Counted from the stretch's first letter, positions 22,893-32,017 are shown. The stretch: DNA of 35,745 nucleotides from Bacillota bacterium (GCA_021793215.1 JAJYTE010000027.1:1-35745), one strand, 5' to 3'. Numbers and translations are program-made. The notes: generated from the letters alone by a model not told the origin.

Positions 22893-24320
22893 ATGGCCGT
22901 GACACAGACCGGAGGGATCGTCCTGCACCGCCGCAGGCGGATCACGGATCTCTCGCCGATCTCGATCTACCAGCGTGTCGCAGGGCGTCCCGGCGCGTTC
23001 CTGCTGGAGAGCGCCCCGACGCGCGAGACGGTTGGCCGTTACTCGTACATCGGCTGGGACCCGATCTGGCGCCTGCAGGCGCGGGGGGGCAGCATCCGCC
23101 TCGAGCACGGCGGGCGCACGGCCCGCTTCGCGGGAGAGCCCTGGGAGGAACTCCGCCGGTTGCACGAGCGCACCGCCTGTCCGCCGCCCGGCCCGGACTC
23201 GCCGCCCCTCTACGCCGGGGTCGTCGGCTACCTTGGCTACGACCTCGCGCGCCGACTCGAGCGCCTCGGGGCGCAGCCCCCGGACGACCGCGGGCTGCCG
23301 GAGATGCACTTCGTCGTGCCGCGCCACCTGATCGCCTACGATCATGTGACGCGCCAGATTGACCTGATCGTTGCGCGCGAGCACTCCGACGCCGCGCAGG
23401 AGGCGGAGGTGCGCCTCGACCAGACGGAGCGGCTGCTCGCGCGCGCGACGCGCACGCCCCGCCGCGCGCCGCCCGGGCCGCCGACCTTGCTTTCGCGCTC
23501 GCTATCCTCAGACGTGTACGCTGCGGCGGTGCGGCGGGCCAAGGAGGCGATCGCCCAGGGGGAAGTGTTTCAGGTGGTCGTCTCGCAGCGACACGACTAC
23601 CGCACGCAGGCGGCTCCGCTCGACGTGTACCGCGCCCTGCGTGCACTCGACCCCTCGCCGTACCTCTTTCACCTGCGCGGACCGAACTTCCACTTCTATG
23701 GCTCCTCGCCGGAGACGCTCGTGCAGGTGCGCAAGGGGCGGGTCACCCTGCGGCCGATCGCGGGGACGCGCGGTCGGCCCTTGGATCCGAACCAGCTCTC
23801 CACGGTGGCGGCGGAGCTTCTCGCGGACCCGAAGGAGCGCGCGGAACACCTGATGCTTCTGGACCTTGGACGCAACGACGTCGGGCGCGTCGCGACGCCG
23901 GGCAGCGTCGAGGTGGTGCGCCAGTTCTCCGTCGAGGAGTACGCGCGGGTCATCCACCTCGTCTCCGAAGTCGAGGGCGAGCTCGCACCGGGCAAGGACA
24001 GCATCGACGCCCTGGCGGCGGCCTTCCCCGCCGGCACCCTGACGGGTGCGCCGAAGATCCGGGCGATGCAGCTGATCGACGAGCTGGAGCCCCTTGCGCG
24101 CGGCCCCTACGGCGGAGCACTGGGGTACCTCGCCGCCGATGGCGACCTCGACTTCGCGATCGCAATCCGCTGCATCGTGCAGCGGGGCGACGTCGTGCAC
24201 CTGCAGGCAGGCGCGGGCATCGTGGCCGACTCCTCGCCGGAGAACGAGGAGCAGGAGTGTCAGCACAAGCTCGCCGCGCTGCGGCGCGCGCTGGAGAGCG
24301 CAGGAGGTGGCGCGGCATGA
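22893..24320 (+). CDS. trpE: Anthranilate synthase component I
   Basis: TrpE makes anthranilate from chorismate with ammonia supplied by TrpG. The 475-residue protein has the tryptophan feedback-site motif LLES (37-40) and GRYSYIGWDP in the N-terminal domain. The chorismate-binding domain has PIAGTRGR, LLDLGRNDVGRV, FPAGTLTGAPKIRAM, and GGALGYLAADGDLDFAIAIR. ATG 22893 follows a strong AGGAGG 7 bases away, just after the T-box terminator; the frame upstream is leader RNA. Retention of LLES indicates feedback inhibition by tryptophan. The PabB alternative is less likely in a complete trp operon. Confidence 0.95.
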   Translation: MAVTQTGGIVLHRRRRITDLSPISIYQRVAGRPGAFLLESAPTRETVGRYSYIGWDPIWRLQARGGSIRLEHGGRTARFAGEPWEELRRLHERTACPPPGPDSPPLYAGVVGYLGYDLARRLERLGAQPPDDRGLPEMHFVVPRHLIAYDHVTRQIDLIVAREHSDAAQEAEVRLDQTERLLARATRTPRRAPPGPPTLLSRSLSSDVYAAAVRRAKEAIAQGEVFQVVVSQRHDYRTQAAPLDVYRALRALDPSPYLFHLRGPNFHFYGSSPETLVQVRKGRVTLRPIAGTRGRPLDPNQLSTVAAELLADPKERAEHLMLLDLGRNDVGRVATPGSVEVVRQFSVEEYARVIHLVSEVEGELAPGKDSIDALAAAFPAGTLTGAPKIRAMQLIDELEPLARGPYGGALGYLAADGDLDFAIAIRCIVQRGDVVHLQAGAGIVADSSPENEEQECQHKLAALRRALESAGGGAA

Positions 24321-24880
24321 TCGCCGTCGTGGACAACTACGACTCGTTCACCTTCAACCTCGTGCAGCTGCTCGCGCCGCGCACCGAGGTCGAGGTGCGG
24401 CGCAACGACGATGCGGACCTGCTCGCGTTCCTCGCGCGCGCCGACGGCATCGTCATCTCGCCTGGGCCGGGCAGGCCGGAGGCGACCGGTGAGCTGCCGG
24501 CGGTTCTGCGCTCGCTCACGCGTCGCCCGCCGCTGCTTGGGGTCTGCCTCGGTCACCAACTGCTCGGGCAGATCGCCGGCGCCCAGGTGATCCAGGTGAC
24601 GCCGCGCCACGGCAAGACATCGCGGGTGCACCACGACGGGCAGGGGCTGTTCGAGGGGCTCTCGCAGGACTTCGAAGCCGCCCGCTACCACTCCCTGGCG
24701 CTCGCGGAGTCGACGGTGCATCCGCCATGGCGGATCACCGCGCGCGCGGACGACGGCACGGTGATGGGCATCCGCTCGCCGGATGGGCGGTGGGAAGGCG
24801 TTCAGTTCCATCCCGAGTCCATCGCGACGCCAGAGGGACCCGCCCTGATCGAGAACTTCGTGAGGAGGTGCAGCGCATGA
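24317..24880 (+). CDS. trpG: Anthranilate synthase glutaminase component
   Basis: This class I glutamine amidotransferase (187 residues) supplies ammonia to TrpE. It has DNYDSFTFNL at the start, the oxyanion segment SPGPGRPE, the nucleophile C77 in GVCLGHQ, and the catalytic His165/Glu167 in HPES. ATG 24317 overlaps the trpE stop (ATGA). No pabB or pabC is nearby, but in many Bacillota the same subunit also serves PabB, so it may be dual-use. Confidence 0.94.
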   Translation: MIAVVDNYDSFTFNLVQLLAPRTEVEVRRNDDADLLAFLARADGIVISPGPGRPEATGELPAVLRSLTRRPPLLGVCLGHQLLGQIAGAQVIQVTPRHGKTSRVHHDGQGLFEGLSQDFEAARYHSLALAESTVHPPWRITARADDGTVMGIRSPDGRWEGVQFHPESIATPEGPALIENFVRRCSA

Positions 24881-25899
24881 TCCAGGAGGCGATCTCCGTC
24901 ATCCTGCAGGGAGGTCGGCTGACGTCGGAGCAGGCTGAGTCCGCCATCGACCAGATCATGTCGGGTCAGGCGACGTCGGCGCAGATCGCTGGCTTCGCGA
25001 TCGCGCTGGCGGTGCGCGGCGAGACGGCCGAGGAACTGGCCGGCTGCGCGCGGGCGATGCGTCGGCACGCGACGCGCGTCGAGGTCCACCACGAGGGCGC
25101 GGTGGACAACTGCGGCACCGGCGGCGACGGCCTCGGAACCTTCAACATCTCGACGACGGCGGCGTTCGTCGCCGCGGGCGCAGGATGCGTCGTCGCGAAG
25201 CACGGCAACCGCGCCGCCTCAAGCCGCTGCGGCTCCGCGGAGGTCCTGGAGGCGGCCGGTGTCTCCCTGAGTGCGTCGCCAGAGCTCGTCGGTCGGGCCA
25301 TCGACGAGATCGGCATCGGCTTCCTCTTCGCTGCGCAGCTGCACGGCGCGCTCCGCCACGCGGCGGCGCCGCGCAAGGAGCTCGGGGTGCGCACGGTGTT
25401 CAACCTGCTGGGGCCACTGGCGAATCCGGCGGGCGTCCGCCGCCAGGTGATCGGCGTCGCGCGCCCGGAGCACGTCGACCTCGTGGCGCAAGCACTGATG
25501 TTGCTCGGCGTCGACCACGCGCTCGTCGTGCACGGCGCAGGTGGGGCGGACGAGCTGACACTCTCCGGGAGAAACACGGTGCGGGAGGTGCGCGGCCAAG
25601 AGGTGCGCAACGTGCGGGTGGACGCCGAATCCTTAGGGCTCAAGCCGTGCGACAACGAGGTGCTTCGCGGCGGCGATGCGGCGGAGAACGTGCAGATCCT
25701 CGAGGCGGTCCTCGGCGGCGCCCCCGGCCCGCAGCGCGAGATCGTGCTGATGAACGCCGCGGCCACGATCTACGTCTCCGGCAGGGCGCCGAGCATCGAG
25801 GCGGCGCTCGCCCTCGGGGCGCAGTCCATCGACTCGGGCGCGGCGCGCGGCAAGCTTAGGTCGCTCGTGGCGTTCACCCAGGCGGAGCTGGCCGGATGA
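24877..25899 (+). CDS. trpD: Anthranilate phosphoribosyltransferase
   Basis: TrpD joins anthranilate to phosphoribosyl pyrophosphate. The 340-residue protein has the PRPP loop CGTGGDGLGTFNIST (79-93), KHGNRAASSRCGSAEVLE (from K108) for anthranilate and phosphate contacts, FNLLGPLANPA, and HGAGGADEL. ATG 24877 overlaps the trpG stop (ATGA) with GAGGAGG about 7 bases before. Length is typical. Confidence 0.95.
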   Translation: MIQEAISVILQGGRLTSEQAESAIDQIMSGQATSAQIAGFAIALAVRGETAEELAGCARAMRRHATRVEVHHEGAVDNCGTGGDGLGTFNISTTAAFVAAGAGCVVAKHGNRAASSRCGSAEVLEAAGVSLSASPELVGRAIDEIGIGFLFAAQLHGALRHAAAPRKELGVRTVFNLLGPLANPAGVRRQVIGVARPEHVDLVAQALMLLGVDHALVVHGAGGADELTLSGRNTVREVRGQEVRNVRVDAESLGLKPCDNEVLRGGDAAENVQILEAVLGGAPGPQREIVLMNAAATIYVSGRAPSIEAALALGAQSIDSGAARGKLRSLVAFTQAELAG

Positions 25900-26645
25900 A
25901 CCACCTGGAGCGGCTGGCAGCGGCGCAGTCCGCGCACTTCGCGCAGCGCCGGGGATCGCTGCCCGAGCGCGGGGATGGCGTCAGGGCCTTTCCGGTGCAG
26001 GCCTGGGGACCGCCGGTGCTGATCGCGGAGTTCAAGCGGTCCTCGCCGAGCCACGGTGCGTTCGACGCGCCGGACCTTGCGGAGCAGCTGCGCCGCTACG
26101 AGGAGATCGGGGCGGCGGCCGTATCCGTGCTCGTGGCGGGAGAGGGGTTCGGCGGCGATCCGAGCGATCTCGCAAAGGCGCGCCGGCTGACGCACCTACC
26201 GCTCCTCTACAAGGGGTTCGTCAGCTGCCTGGGGCAGGTGGACGAGGCCTACGCCTACGGGGCGGATGCGGTGCTGCTGATCGCCGCCCTGCTGAAGGAG
26301 GAGATGGGGGCATTTCTCGCCCGCGCCGAGCAGCTGGGGCTCGCCGCGCTCTGCGAGGTGCACGATGCGGCGGAGATGCGCGCCGCCGCAGCGCTCGGTG
26401 CGGGCCTCATCGGCGTCAACAACCGCGATCTCCGAACGCTCGAGGTGGACACGCGGCGCTTCCTCTCGATCGCGCCGCAGGCGCCGAAGGAAGTTCTACT
26501 GGTCGCGGAGAGCGGCTACCGAAGCCGCGCCAGCGTGCGTGAGGCGGCGGCGGCCGGCGCGCGAGGGCTCCTCATCGGGGAGGCCCTACTCTCTGGCAGC
26601 GAGCTCTGCGGCCCATGGGGCGAGGTGCTCCTCGATGTGGGTTAA
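25896..26645 (+). CDS. trpC: Indole-3-glycerol-phosphate synthase
   Basis: TrpC closes the indole ring from carboxyphenylamino-deoxyribulose phosphate. The 249-residue (beta/alpha)8 protein has IAEFKRSSPSHG with Lys47, LYKGF with Lys106, CEVHD, GVNNRDLRTLEVD and VAESG, covering the catalytic Lys, Glu and Asn positions. Some motif residues differ from the common forms (EFK for EVK, KGF for KDF), so it is a somewhat divergent member but apparently functional. ATG 25896 overlaps the trpD stop (ATGA). Confidence 0.93.
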   Translation: MNHLERLAAAQSAHFAQRRGSLPERGDGVRAFPVQAWGPPVLIAEFKRSSPSHGAFDAPDLAEQLRRYEEIGAAAVSVLVAGEGFGGDPSDLAKARRLTHLPLLYKGFVSCLGQVDEAYAYGADAVLLIAALLKEEMGAFLARAEQLGLAALCEVHDAAEMRAAAALGAGLIGVNNRDLRTLEVDTRRFLSIAPQAPKEVLLVAESGYRSRASVREAAAAGARGLLIGEALLSGSELCGPWGEVLLDVG

Positions 26646-27240
26646 GGTCTGCGGCTGCCGCACGGCGGACGGGGTGGACGCCGCGGTGCAGGCTGGAGCA
26701 GATGCGATCGGGCTGATTTTCGCCGAGAGCAGGCGGAGCGTGACGCCCGATCAGGCGCGCCGCCTGGCCGAGCGGGTGCCCTCGAGCGTAGCGATCGTTG
26801 GAGTTCTGCGCTCGCCGTCTGCCCTGCTCGTGCGCGATCTCGTGCAGACGGTCCCGCTCGATCTCGTGCAGCTGAGCGGTATCATGCCGCGCGGCGCGCG
26901 ACGCCTCGTCCCCTTCCTGCGCACGGTCTACCTGGGACCGGAGGAGCGGCTGCCGGCAGGGCGGATGCCCCACGCCTACGCGCTGCATATCGACCGGCGC
27001 AGCGCGCGCCACGGTGGGACGGGTGAGCGGGTCAACGTGCGCGCCGCCCGTCGGATCGTGGAGATGGGCCGGCGCGTGGTGCTCGCCGGCGGACTGACGC
27101 CCCAGAACGTCGCGCAGGCGATCCGCGAGGTGATGCCCTACGGGGTGGACGTCGCGTCTGGAGTCGAGAAGAACGGGCAGCAGAATCCTGAGGCGATCTT
27201 CCGCTTCGTGCAGGCGGCGAGAGGGGTGGAAGAGCGATGA
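26635..27240 (+). CDS. trpF: Phosphoribosylanthranilate isomerase
   Basis: TrpF performs the Amadori rearrangement before TrpC. The 201-residue protein begins [10 protein letters not shown] with the catalytic Cys6 and has [15 protein letters not shown] candidate general acid lies in HIDRRS, just before the phosphate-binding GGTG, and [10 protein letters not shown] and GVDVASGVE follow. The usual VQLHG reads VQLSG, and the segment after GGTG is unlike the common FDW. ATG 26635 overlaps the trpC end by 11 bases; GAGGTG at 26622-26627 supports it. Confidence 0.9.
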   Translation: MWVKVCGCRTADGVDAAVQAGADAIGLIFAESRRSVTPDQARRLAERVPSSVAIVGVLRSPSALLVRDLVQTVPLDLVQLSGIMPRGARRLVPFLRTVYLGPEERLPAGRMPHAYALHIDRRSARHGGTGERVNVRAARRIVEMGRRVVLAGGLTPQNVAQAIREVMPYGVDVASGVEKNGQQNPEAIFRFVQAARGVEER

Positions 27241-28403
27241 GTGGTCGCTTCGGAGCATTCGGCGGACAGTTCGTTCCGGAAACGTTGATGGCGGCACTCC
27301 TCGAACTCGAGACGGCGTACCGCGAGGCGATGGCGGATCGCGCCTTCGTGGACGAGTACGAGGGGCTCCTTCGCGACTACGTCGGTCGCCCGACGCCCCT
27401 GACGCACGCGCGCCGCCTGACGGAGCTTTGGGGCGGCGCAGAGGTCTACCTCAAGCGAGAGGACCTGGCGCACACCGGTGCCCACAAGATCAACAACACG
27501 CTGGGGCAGGCGTTGCTCTGCCGGCGCATGGGCAAGGGCAGGATCATCGCCGAGACGGGCGCCGGTCAGCACGGCGTCGCCGCCGCGACGGCGGCGGCGC
27601 TTCTGGGGCTCGAGTGCGAGGTGTTCATGGGCGCGGTGGACGTCGAGCGGCAGGCGCCGAACGTCTACCGCATGGAGCTGTTGGGTACGCGCGTGCGGCC
27701 GGTCGACAGCGGCAGCCGCACGCTCAAGGACGCGACGAACGCGGCGCTGCGCGAATGGGTGCGCAGCGTCGAGGGCACGCACTACGCGATCGGGTCCGTC
27801 GTGGGACCGCACCCCTTCCCGACGATCGTGCGGGACCTGCAGTCGGTGATCGGCCGCGAGGTGCTGCGTCAGTGCGAGGCGGCACTCGGGGGCGTGCCGC
27901 AGGCGGCGGTCGCCTGCGTCGGCGGCGGCTCGAACGCCGCAGGGCTGTTCGCCCCCCTGGCCCCGACGGAAGTGGCGCTCTACGGCGTCGAGGCGGCAGG
28001 AGAGGGCTTGCACGGCAGGCACGCCGCGACGCTGACGCTTGGCCGTCCCGGCGTGCTGCACGGCGCCTACAGCTACCTCCTGCAGGACGATGACGGGCAG
28101 GTGCAGGAGGCGCACTCGATCTCCGCGGGACTCGACTACCCCGGGGTCGGGCCGGAGCACTCGCACTGGCGGGAGAGCGGGCGCGTCCAGTATCTGAGCG
28201 CGACGGACGACGAGGCGCTCGAGGCGCTCCACCTCCTGTCGCGCAGCGAGGGCATCATCCCCGCGCTGGAGAGCGCGCACGCGCTGGCCCGCGCCAGCCA
28301 GATCGCGCGCCAGTTGCCGCGCAGCGCGGCGATCGTCGTCGTCGTCTCCGGACGCGGCGACAAGGATCTCGAATCGATCCGCCAGCGGGAGGCGAGCGTA
28401 TGA
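27237..28403 (+). CDS. trpB: Tryptophan synthase beta subunit
   Basis: TrpB condenses indole with serine using PLP. The 388-residue protein has [11 protein letters not shown] at the start, the PLP-binding Lys84 in [32 protein letters not shown] (phosphate loop), and a C-terminal SGRGDKD. This is the TrpB1 type that partners TrpA. ATG 27237 overlaps the trpF stop (ATGA). Confidence 0.97.
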   Translation: MSGRFGAFGGQFVPETLMAALLELETAYREAMADRAFVDEYEGLLRDYVGRPTPLTHARRLTELWGGAEVYLKREDLAHTGAHKINNTLGQALLCRRMGKGRIIAETGAGQHGVAAATAAALLGLECEVFMGAVDVERQAPNVYRMELLGTRVRPVDSGSRTLKDATNAALREWVRSVEGTHYAIGSVVGPHPFPTIVRDLQSVIGREVLRQCEAALGGVPQAAVACVGGGSNAAGLFAPLAPTEVALYGVEAAGEGLHGRHAATLTLGRPGVLHGAYSYLLQDDDGQVQEAHSISAGLDYPGVGPEHSHWRESGRVQYLSATDDEALEALHLLSRSEGIIPALESAHALARASQIARQLPRSAAIVVVVSGRGDKDLESIRQREASV

Positions 28404-29188
28404 CGCGGCTCAAGGACAGCCTTCAGCAGATCAGGGAAGCGCGACGCGCGTCCCTGATGGCCTACCTTTGCGCTGGAGATCCGAGCATCGAGCGAAGCGT
28501 CGAGGGGCTCGCGGCGGCGGCGGCGGCCGGCGCCGACCTCCTCGAGATCGGCTGGCCGTTCAGCGACCCGGTCGCGGATGGACCGGTGATCCAGGCGGCG
28601 TCCGAGCGGGCGCTGCACCACGCGCGCCGCGCGGACGTGATACGGGCTGTCGCCGCGCTGCGCGCACGCGTGCAGCAGCCGATCGTCGTGCTGAGCTACC
28701 TGAACCCGCTCCTCGCCGGCGGCAGAGACGAGACGCTTCGAGAGCTCTCGGATGCGGGCGCCGACGCCCTGGTGATCCCGGACCTCTCCCTCGAGGAGTC
28801 GGCGCCTTGGCGCGAAGCGGCGGCGGCGCACGGCCTCTCGCTTACGCCATTCATCGCGCCGACGACCGGAGCCGGCCGCCTGCCGCAGATCGCGCAGGCG
28901 GCGGACGGGTTCGTCTACGCGGTTGCGCTCCTCGGCGTCACCGGATCCGCGGCGGACGAGGCGGAGTCGATCCTGCCGGTGGTGGAGGCGCTGCGCGCCC
29001 ACACCAAGGCGCCTGTGCTCGCCGGCTTCGGCATCGGTGATGCCCAGGCGGCGGCGCGATGGCGCAGCCGGGGTCTCGACGGCGTGATCGTGGGATCGGC
29101 GCTCGTCGCGGCGATGGCCAAGGACGGTCCGCCCGGAGTGGGAAGGCTTGTCGCCGAGATCCGTGCCGGCCTTGACAGCGTGGGGTAG
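28400..29188 (+). CDS. trpA: Tryptophan synthase alpha subunit
   Basis: TrpA splits indole-3-glycerol phosphate and passes indole to TrpB. The 262-residue (beta/alpha)8 protein has [19 protein letters not shown] with catalytic Glu49 and Asp60, [10 protein letters not shown], and ALLGVTGS for phosphate binding. The usual APTS is replaced by APTTG. ATG 28400 overlaps the trpB stop (ATGA). The last codons contain a promoter-like TTGACA (29172-29177). Confidence 0.96.
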   Translation: MTRLKDSLQQIREARRASLMAYLCAGDPSIERSVEGLAAAAAAGADLLEIGWPFSDPVADGPVIQAASERALHHARRADVIRAVAALRARVQQPIVVLSYLNPLLAGGRDETLRELSDAGADALVIPDLSLEESAPWREAAAAHGLSLTPFIAPTTGAGRLPQIAQAADGFVYAVALLGVTGSAADEAESILPVVEALRAHTKAPVLAGFGIGDAQAAARWRSRGLDGVIVGSALVAAMAKDGPPGVGRLVAEIRAGLDSVG

Positions 29189-29201
29189 TCTTAATTATCG
29201 A
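29172..29201 (+). promoter_or_regulatory. Possible internal promoter for aroF-aroA
   Basis: A perfect TTGACA (29172-29177) near the end of trpA is followed after 18 bases by TATCGA (29196-29201) in an AT-rich patch. The -10 is weak. It would let aroF and aroA be made when the T-box keeps the trp genes off. Confidence 0.4.
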
Positions 29202-29216
29202 ACGGAGTGGATCGCC

Positions 29217-30242
29217 GTGGTTGTCGTACTCAAGCAAGGTTCCAGCCCAGAGGCGGTCGCGGAGGTCGCGCGAACGATCCGCGAGCTCGGCTTCTCCGCG
29301 CACGTCTCGGAGGGACTCGAGCGGACGGTCGTCGGGGTCGTCGGCAGCGCGTCCGGGCGCGACGAGGTGATGCAGGCGCTGCTCGCCCTCGAGGCGGTCG
29401 AGCGCGTCGTGCCGGTCACGTCCCCCTACAAGCTCGCCAGCCGCGCGCACCGCACCCATGGCACCAAGGTGCGCATCTCCGCGGACTGCGAGTTCGGCGA
29501 GGGCGCGTTCCACGTGATCGCGGGACCCTGCAGCGTGGAGAGCGAGGAGCAGATCGTCCAGACGGCCCTCGCCGTGCGCGCCGAAGGCGCAAGCGCCCTG
29601 CGCGGCGGCGCCTACAAGCCGCGCACGAGCCCCTACAGCTTCCAGGGGCTGCAGGAGGAGGGACTGCGCCACCTTGCGGCCGCTCGCGAGGCGTCGGGCC
29701 TTCCGATCGTGACGGAACTGCTGGACCCGCGCCACCTGGATACGGTCGACCGCTACGCGGACATGTTCCAGATCGGTGCGCGCAACATGCAGAACTTCGA
29801 GCTCCTCAAGGAGGTCGGGCGCTCCCGCAAACCGGTCCTTCTGAAGCGCGGCATGTCCGCGACGATCGAGGAGTGGCTGATGGCCGCGGAGTACGTGCTC
29901 TCGGAGGGCAACGACCAGGTCGTGCTCTGCGAACGGGGCATCCGTACCTTTGAGCCCGCGACGCGCTCGACGCTCGACCTCTCGGCCGTCGCGATGGCGA
30001 AGCAGCTCTCGCACCTGCCGGTGATCGCCGACCCGTCGCAGGCCGCCGGCCGCGCGGCGCTCGTGGCGCCGCTATCGCGCGCCGCCTGCGCCGTCGGTGC
30101 GGAAGGGCTGATCATCGAGGTGCACCCCGACCCGCCGCATGCCCGCTCGGACGCGGCGCAACAGCTGCGCTTCGACCAGTTCGCCGACCTGATGCGGGAT
30201 CTGCAGCACATCGCGCAGACGCTGCACAGGATGCCGCGGTGA
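29217..30242 (+). CDS. aroF: 3-deoxy-7-phosphoheptulonate (DAHP) synthase, type I-beta with N-terminal regulatory domain
   Basis: This enzyme condenses phosphoenolpyruvate and erythrose-4-phosphate, the first shikimate step. The 341-residue protein has an N-terminal ferredoxin-like/ACT-type regulatory domain (about 1-75, MVVVLKQG start), as in the Thermotoga maritima enzyme. The catalytic barrel has AGPCSVES with metal Cys105, LRGGAYKPRTSPYSFQGL, QIGARNMQNFELL, LLKRGMSATIEEW, and IIEVHPDP. The DPSH segment, whose His is a metal ligand in the characterised enzymes, reads ADPSQ here (Gln275). GTG 29217 has GGAGTGG 6 bases upstream. It follows trpA by 28 bases and overlaps aroA. Confidence 0.93.
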   Translation: MVVVLKQGSSPEAVAEVARTIRELGFSAHVSEGLERTVVGVVGSASGRDEVMQALLALEAVERVVPVTSPYKLASRAHRTHGTKVRISADCEFGEGAFHVIAGPCSVESEEQIVQTALAVRAEGASALRGGAYKPRTSPYSFQGLQEEGLRHLAAAREASGLPIVTELLDPRHLDTVDRYADMFQIGARNMQNFELLKEVGRSRKPVLLKRGMSATIEEWLMAAEYVLSEGNDQVVLCERGIRTFEPATRSTLDLSAVAMAKQLSHLPVIADPSQAAGRAALVAPLSRAACAVGAEGLIIEVHPDPPHARSDAAQQLRFDQFADLMRDLQHIAQTLHRMPR

Positions 30243-31531
30243 GCGACGTTTCCCTGGCTCCGGCGAGCAGGTTTTGCTTCGTCGGCCGCGTGCCAGGCGA
30301 CAAGTCGATCACGCACCGCGCGTACCTGCTCGCGATGCGGGCCGAGGGTGAGACGCGGATCGACGGCGCCCTGCGCGCGCGGGACACCGACGCGACGCTG
30401 GGCCTGTGCCAGGCGCTCGGCGCGACGGTTCGGGCGGACGGCGACCGCATCGTGATCACCGGCCAAGGCCAGGTTCAGGAGCCCTCGGCACCGCTCGACT
30501 GTATGAACGCCGGCACGCTGATGCGCCTCGCCTCGGGCATGCTGGCGGGAGCTGGGGTACTGGCTGTACTGAGCGGCGACGAGTCGTTGAACGCGCGCCC
30601 GATGGGCCGCGTCGTGCAACCTCTGCGCTCACTCGGCGCGCGCATCGAGGGACGGGACGGCGGCCGCTTCGCGCCGCTCGCGGTGCTGCCGGCGCGCCTC
30701 ACGGGCGCACGTGTGCCGCTTCCGTTGCCCTCGGCGCAGGTGAAGTCATCGCTGCTGCTCGCGGCGCTCGACGCGGACGGCGAGACAGCGCTGACAGAAC
30801 TCGCCAAGACACGCGACCATACGGAGCGGCTTCTGCCGTACTTCGGTGCGAAGCTCCACATCGGATCGGGGGAGATTCGGCTTTCCGGCGGACAGCGGCT
30901 GCGCAGCCCCGGACACCTCCGGGTGCCGGGCGACTCGTCGCATGCCGCGTTCCTACTTGCCGCCGCGGCGCTCGCCCAGAACGGCGAGGCGGAGATCCTG
31001 GACCTCGGGCTCAACCCCGGGCGCACTGGCTTTCTCGACGTGCTGCGGAAGATGGGTGCGGAGGTCGAGGTGACCGTGCTGGCGCAGGACCCGGAACCCG
31101 TGGGCACGGTGCGACTGCGCGCGGCACCCCTGCACGGCGTCACGCTCGGTGAAGGCGAGGTCCCCGCCCTCATCGACGAGCTGCCGGTGCTGGCGGCGCT
31201 CGCGCTGTGCGCCGAGGGGCGGACGGAGGTGCGCGGCGCGGCGGAGCTGCGCGTCAAGGAGACGGATCGCATCAGTGCGCTGCGCGCGATGGCCCACGCC
31301 GTCGGCGGGTCGTTCGAGGAACTGCCGGACGGCTTCGTGATCGAGGGCAGCGGCGGACGCCTGCGCGGTGGAGCCGTCGAGAGCTTCGGGGACCACCGCA
31401 TCGCGATGGCCGCGGCAGTCCTCAGCCTGCGCTCTCGCGAGCCCGTAGAGATCCTCGGCGCGGAGTCGGTGGCCGTTTCGTTCCCGGAGTTTTTCGAGAT
31501 CTTTCGTGCGGCGGGCGGGGGAGCTGCCTGA
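30239..31531 (+). CDS. aroA: 3-phosphoshikimate 1-carboxyvinyltransferase (EPSP synthase)
   Basis: EPSP synthase transfers the enolpyruvyl group of PEP to shikimate-3-phosphate. The 430-residue protein has VPGDKSITHRAYLLA with Lys22, RPMGRVVQPL, RVKETDRI-type VKETDRISAL, and ESFGDHRIAM. The PEP/glyphosate-site loop normally containing GN(A/S)GT reads DCMNAGTLMRL: Met89 replaces the Gly before Asn90, while the Gly corresponding to E. coli Gly96 is kept. GTG 30239 overlaps the aroF stop (GTGA). It is the last gene of the supraoperon and is followed by an inverted repeat. Chorismate synthase and the other shikimate genes are not in the window. Confidence 0.94.
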   Translation: MSDVSLAPASRFCFVGRVPGDKSITHRAYLLAMRAEGETRIDGALRARDTDATLGLCQALGATVRADGDRIVITGQGQVQEPSAPLDCMNAGTLMRLASGMLAGAGVLAVLSGDESLNARPMGRVVQPLRSLGARIEGRDGGRFAPLAVLPARLTGARVPLPLPSAQVKSSLLLAALDADGETALTELAKTRDHTERLLPYFGAKLHIGSGEIRLSGGQRLRSPGHLRVPGDSSHAAFLLAAAALAQNGEAEILDLGLNPGRTGFLDVLRKMGAEVEVTVLAQDPEPVGTVRLRAAPLHGVTLGEGEVPALIDELPVLAALALCAEGRTEVRGAAELRVKETDRISALRAMAHAVGGSFEELPDGFVIEGSGGRLRGGAVESFGDHRIAMAAAVLSLRSREPVEILGAESVAVSFPEFFEIFRAAGGGAA

Positions 31532-31544
31532 GCACTGGTCCAAG

Positions 31545-31593
31545 AGAACGAGGCGGAGGACGTCACCTCAGGTGGCGACCTCCGCCTCGTTCT
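31545..31593. terminator. Bidirectional terminator-like inverted repeat between aroA and the Nudix gene
   Basis: Fifteen-base arms AGAACGAGGCGGAGG (31545-31559) and its complement (31579-31593) enclose a 19-base loop. The right arm lies inside the last codons of the convergent Nudix gene, so that gene's end is part of the structure. There is no T-tract on either side. Confidence 0.55.
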
Positions 31594-31984
31594 GCACGCG
31601 CAGGTGGAGCCCACCTGCTGAGAGCGCGTCGCGCAGGCGCTCTCGCGTGAAGGGGGAGATCGGGTCGGGCAGCTCGTCGGGCCCGAAGTATCCGCAGTCG
31701 TCGATCTCCCGATGGTCGGGCGCAGGCGTGCCGCGCAGTTCGCCGACGCGGAAGATCAAGACGTAGGCGTCGCGCTTCGGCAGGAAGTACATGCCGCAGA
31801 GTGCGAGTCCCTCGGGCTCGGCGCCGATCTCTTCGCGACACTCGCGTGCCGCGGCGTCCCATGCGGATTCGCCGGGTTCCACGATTCCGCCCGGCACCTC
31901 CCATAGGCGCTCACCGTAGGTCTGGTGAACCAGGAGGATCTCGCCGCGCGCGTTTACGATTGCGCAGCCGGCCGCATCGGCCAT
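31568..31984 (-). CDS. Nudix-family hydrolase
   Basis: This is a small pyrophosphohydrolase of unknown substrate (nucleoside-diphosphate derivative). The 138-residue protein has a complete Nudix box at 33-55 (G33, E39, R47-E48, E51-E52, G54), preceded by LWEVPGG. The end of the protein, HLRVQNEAEV, is encoded within a terminator-like inverted repeat. It lies 33 bases after the M20 peptidase on the minus strand, with only a weak AAGG close to the ATG, and is probably the last gene of a three-gene operon. Confidence 0.88.
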   Translation of the reverse strand: MADAAGCAIVNARGEILLVHQTYGERLWEVPGGIVEPGESAWDAAARECREEIGAEPEGLALCGMYFLPKRDAYVLIFRVGELRGTPAPDHREIDDCGYFGPDELPDPISPFTRERLRDALSAGGLHLRVQNEAEVAT

Positions 31985-32017
31985 CCTTGCCGTGGTCGCA
32001 CTTCCTCTCGCTTGAAG

